DNA from: Clostridia bacterium
GTDB taxonomy: Bacteria > Bacillota > Clostridia > Christensenellales > Aristaeellaceae
Direction: 5' to 3'
DNA length: 5,393 nucleotides
Assembly: GCA_900759005.1 (NCBI GenBank)
Contig: CAAEUQ010000114.1
Location: 1-5,393, forward strand
Every line of letters starts with the position of its first letter. Position 1 is the stretch's first letter. The translations under genes were made by a program, and so were the position numbers. Shown piece by piece: positions 4,951 through 5,393 of this stretch. Under the pieces are notes generated by a model. The model was given only the letters and a program-made list of their open reading frames with translations. It was not told where the DNA came from and searched no databases.

Positions 4951-5393
4951 ATGAATATCTCTGTAACGAAATGCGAAAAGCGCGGCGTGATGCCGCCGGT
5001 AGACAAGCTGGGCTTTGGCAATTACTTTACGGATCATATGTTCATTATGGATTATGACGAGCAGAACGGCTGGCACGACGCGCGAATCGTTCCGTTCGGT
5101 CCGCTCACGCTGTCGCCCGCCGCGACGGTCTTCCATTACGGCGCGGAGGTATTTGAAGGCATGAAAGCGTATCGCCGTCCGGACGGCGGCGTTCAGCTGT
5201 TTAGGCCCTGGGACAATGTGGCGCGCCTGAATCGCTCGTGCGAGAGATTGGGGCTTCCGCAGCTGAATCCGGACGACGGGCTTCAGGCGATTCGCGAGCT
5301 GGTGAAGCTCGATCAGGACTGGGTTCCCTACGAGCCGGGCACGTCTTTGTACATTCGCCCGTTCCTGTTCGGCTCCGATCCGAAGCTCGGCCT
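4951..5393 (+). CDS. ilvE: Branched-chain amino acid aminotransferase, 5' part
   Basis: The frame is open to the right edge; 147 complete codons are present of about 340-360 expected. The product is a cytoplasmic fold-type IV PLP enzyme exchanging the amino group between Leu, Ile or Val and 2-oxoglutarate. It belongs to the longer BCAT group (Bacillus IlvE and eukaryotic BCAT): FGNYFTDHMFIMDY (22-35), ATVFHYGAEVFEGMKAY (58-74), LFRPWDNVARLNRS (83-96) and TSLYIRPFLFGSDPKLG (131-147). The PLP-binding lysine lies beyond the edge, so catalytic completeness cannot be judged. The start has a strong coupled ribosome binding site and only 14 bases separate it from the dehydrogenase. With that enzyme it would link leucine to 2-ketoisocaproate and L-2-hydroxyisocaproate; it could also be the general biosynthetic IlvE. 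No T-box or leader peptide lies directly ahead of it. Confidence 0.92.
   Translation, partial: MNISVTKCEKRGVMPPVDKLGFGNYFTDHMFIMDYDEQNGWHDARIVPFGPLTLSPAATVFHYGAEVFEGMKAYRRPDGGVQLFRPWDNVARLNRSCERLGLPQLNPDDGLQAIRELVKLDQDWVPYEPGTSLYIRPFLFGSDPKLG

Noticed and set aside
4391..5136. Minus-strand frames of 176 and 202 codons
   Set aside because: They are antisense to the dehydrogenase and ilvE, both supported by catalytic motifs, and show no ribosome binding site or family similarity.

Overview
The window looks like chromosomal DNA of a moderately GC-rich, low-GC-phylum-type anaerobe, most likely one of the Clostridia (Bacillota). This is inferred from three things: a DUF4317 protein, a family I know from Clostridia; strong purine-rich AGGAGG-type ribosome binding sites; and textbook sigma-A promoters (TTGACA-17-TATAAT, TGnTATAAT). 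There are no rRNA, tRNA, CRISPR or transposase sequences.

Layout. Bases 1-97 hold no supportable gene. Bases 98-141 form a long inverted repeat directly behind the stop codon of a DUF4317 gene on the minus strand (142-1269), which has its own extended -10 promoter at 1313-1321. Back to back with it, on the plus strand, lies a Vat/CatB-like acetyltransferase (1384-1887). It lacks about the first 45 residues of its family and has no ATG or ribosome binding site, so it is probably a decayed gene. It is followed by hairpins at 1893-1919 and 1940-1972.

The right half is one plus-strand transcription unit. A near-perfect promoter (2028-2056), with a small dyad over the probable transcription start, leads into a roughly 370-base leader. 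The leader contains a possible 71-residue single-pass membrane protein and two terminator-like hairpins, an internal one at 2187-2219 and a very good one at 2329-2362. No other promoter is evident before the next gene. Then follow, tightly spaced, a lactate permease family transporter (2429-3967), an L-2-hydroxyisocaproate/L-lactate dehydrogenase family enzyme (3986-4936) and the 5' part of a branched-chain amino acid aminotransferase, ilvE (4951 to beyond the right edge).

Together the last three genes suggest a pathway joining branched-chain amino acids, their 2-keto acids and the matching L-2-hydroxy acids, with the permease moving the hydroxy acid across the membrane. The net direction cannot be read from sequence. 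It could be disposal of reducing power with hydroxy acid export, or uptake of branched hydroxy acids to make amino acids. The most interesting open point is whether the leader between promoter and permease regulates the operon by conditional transcription termination.
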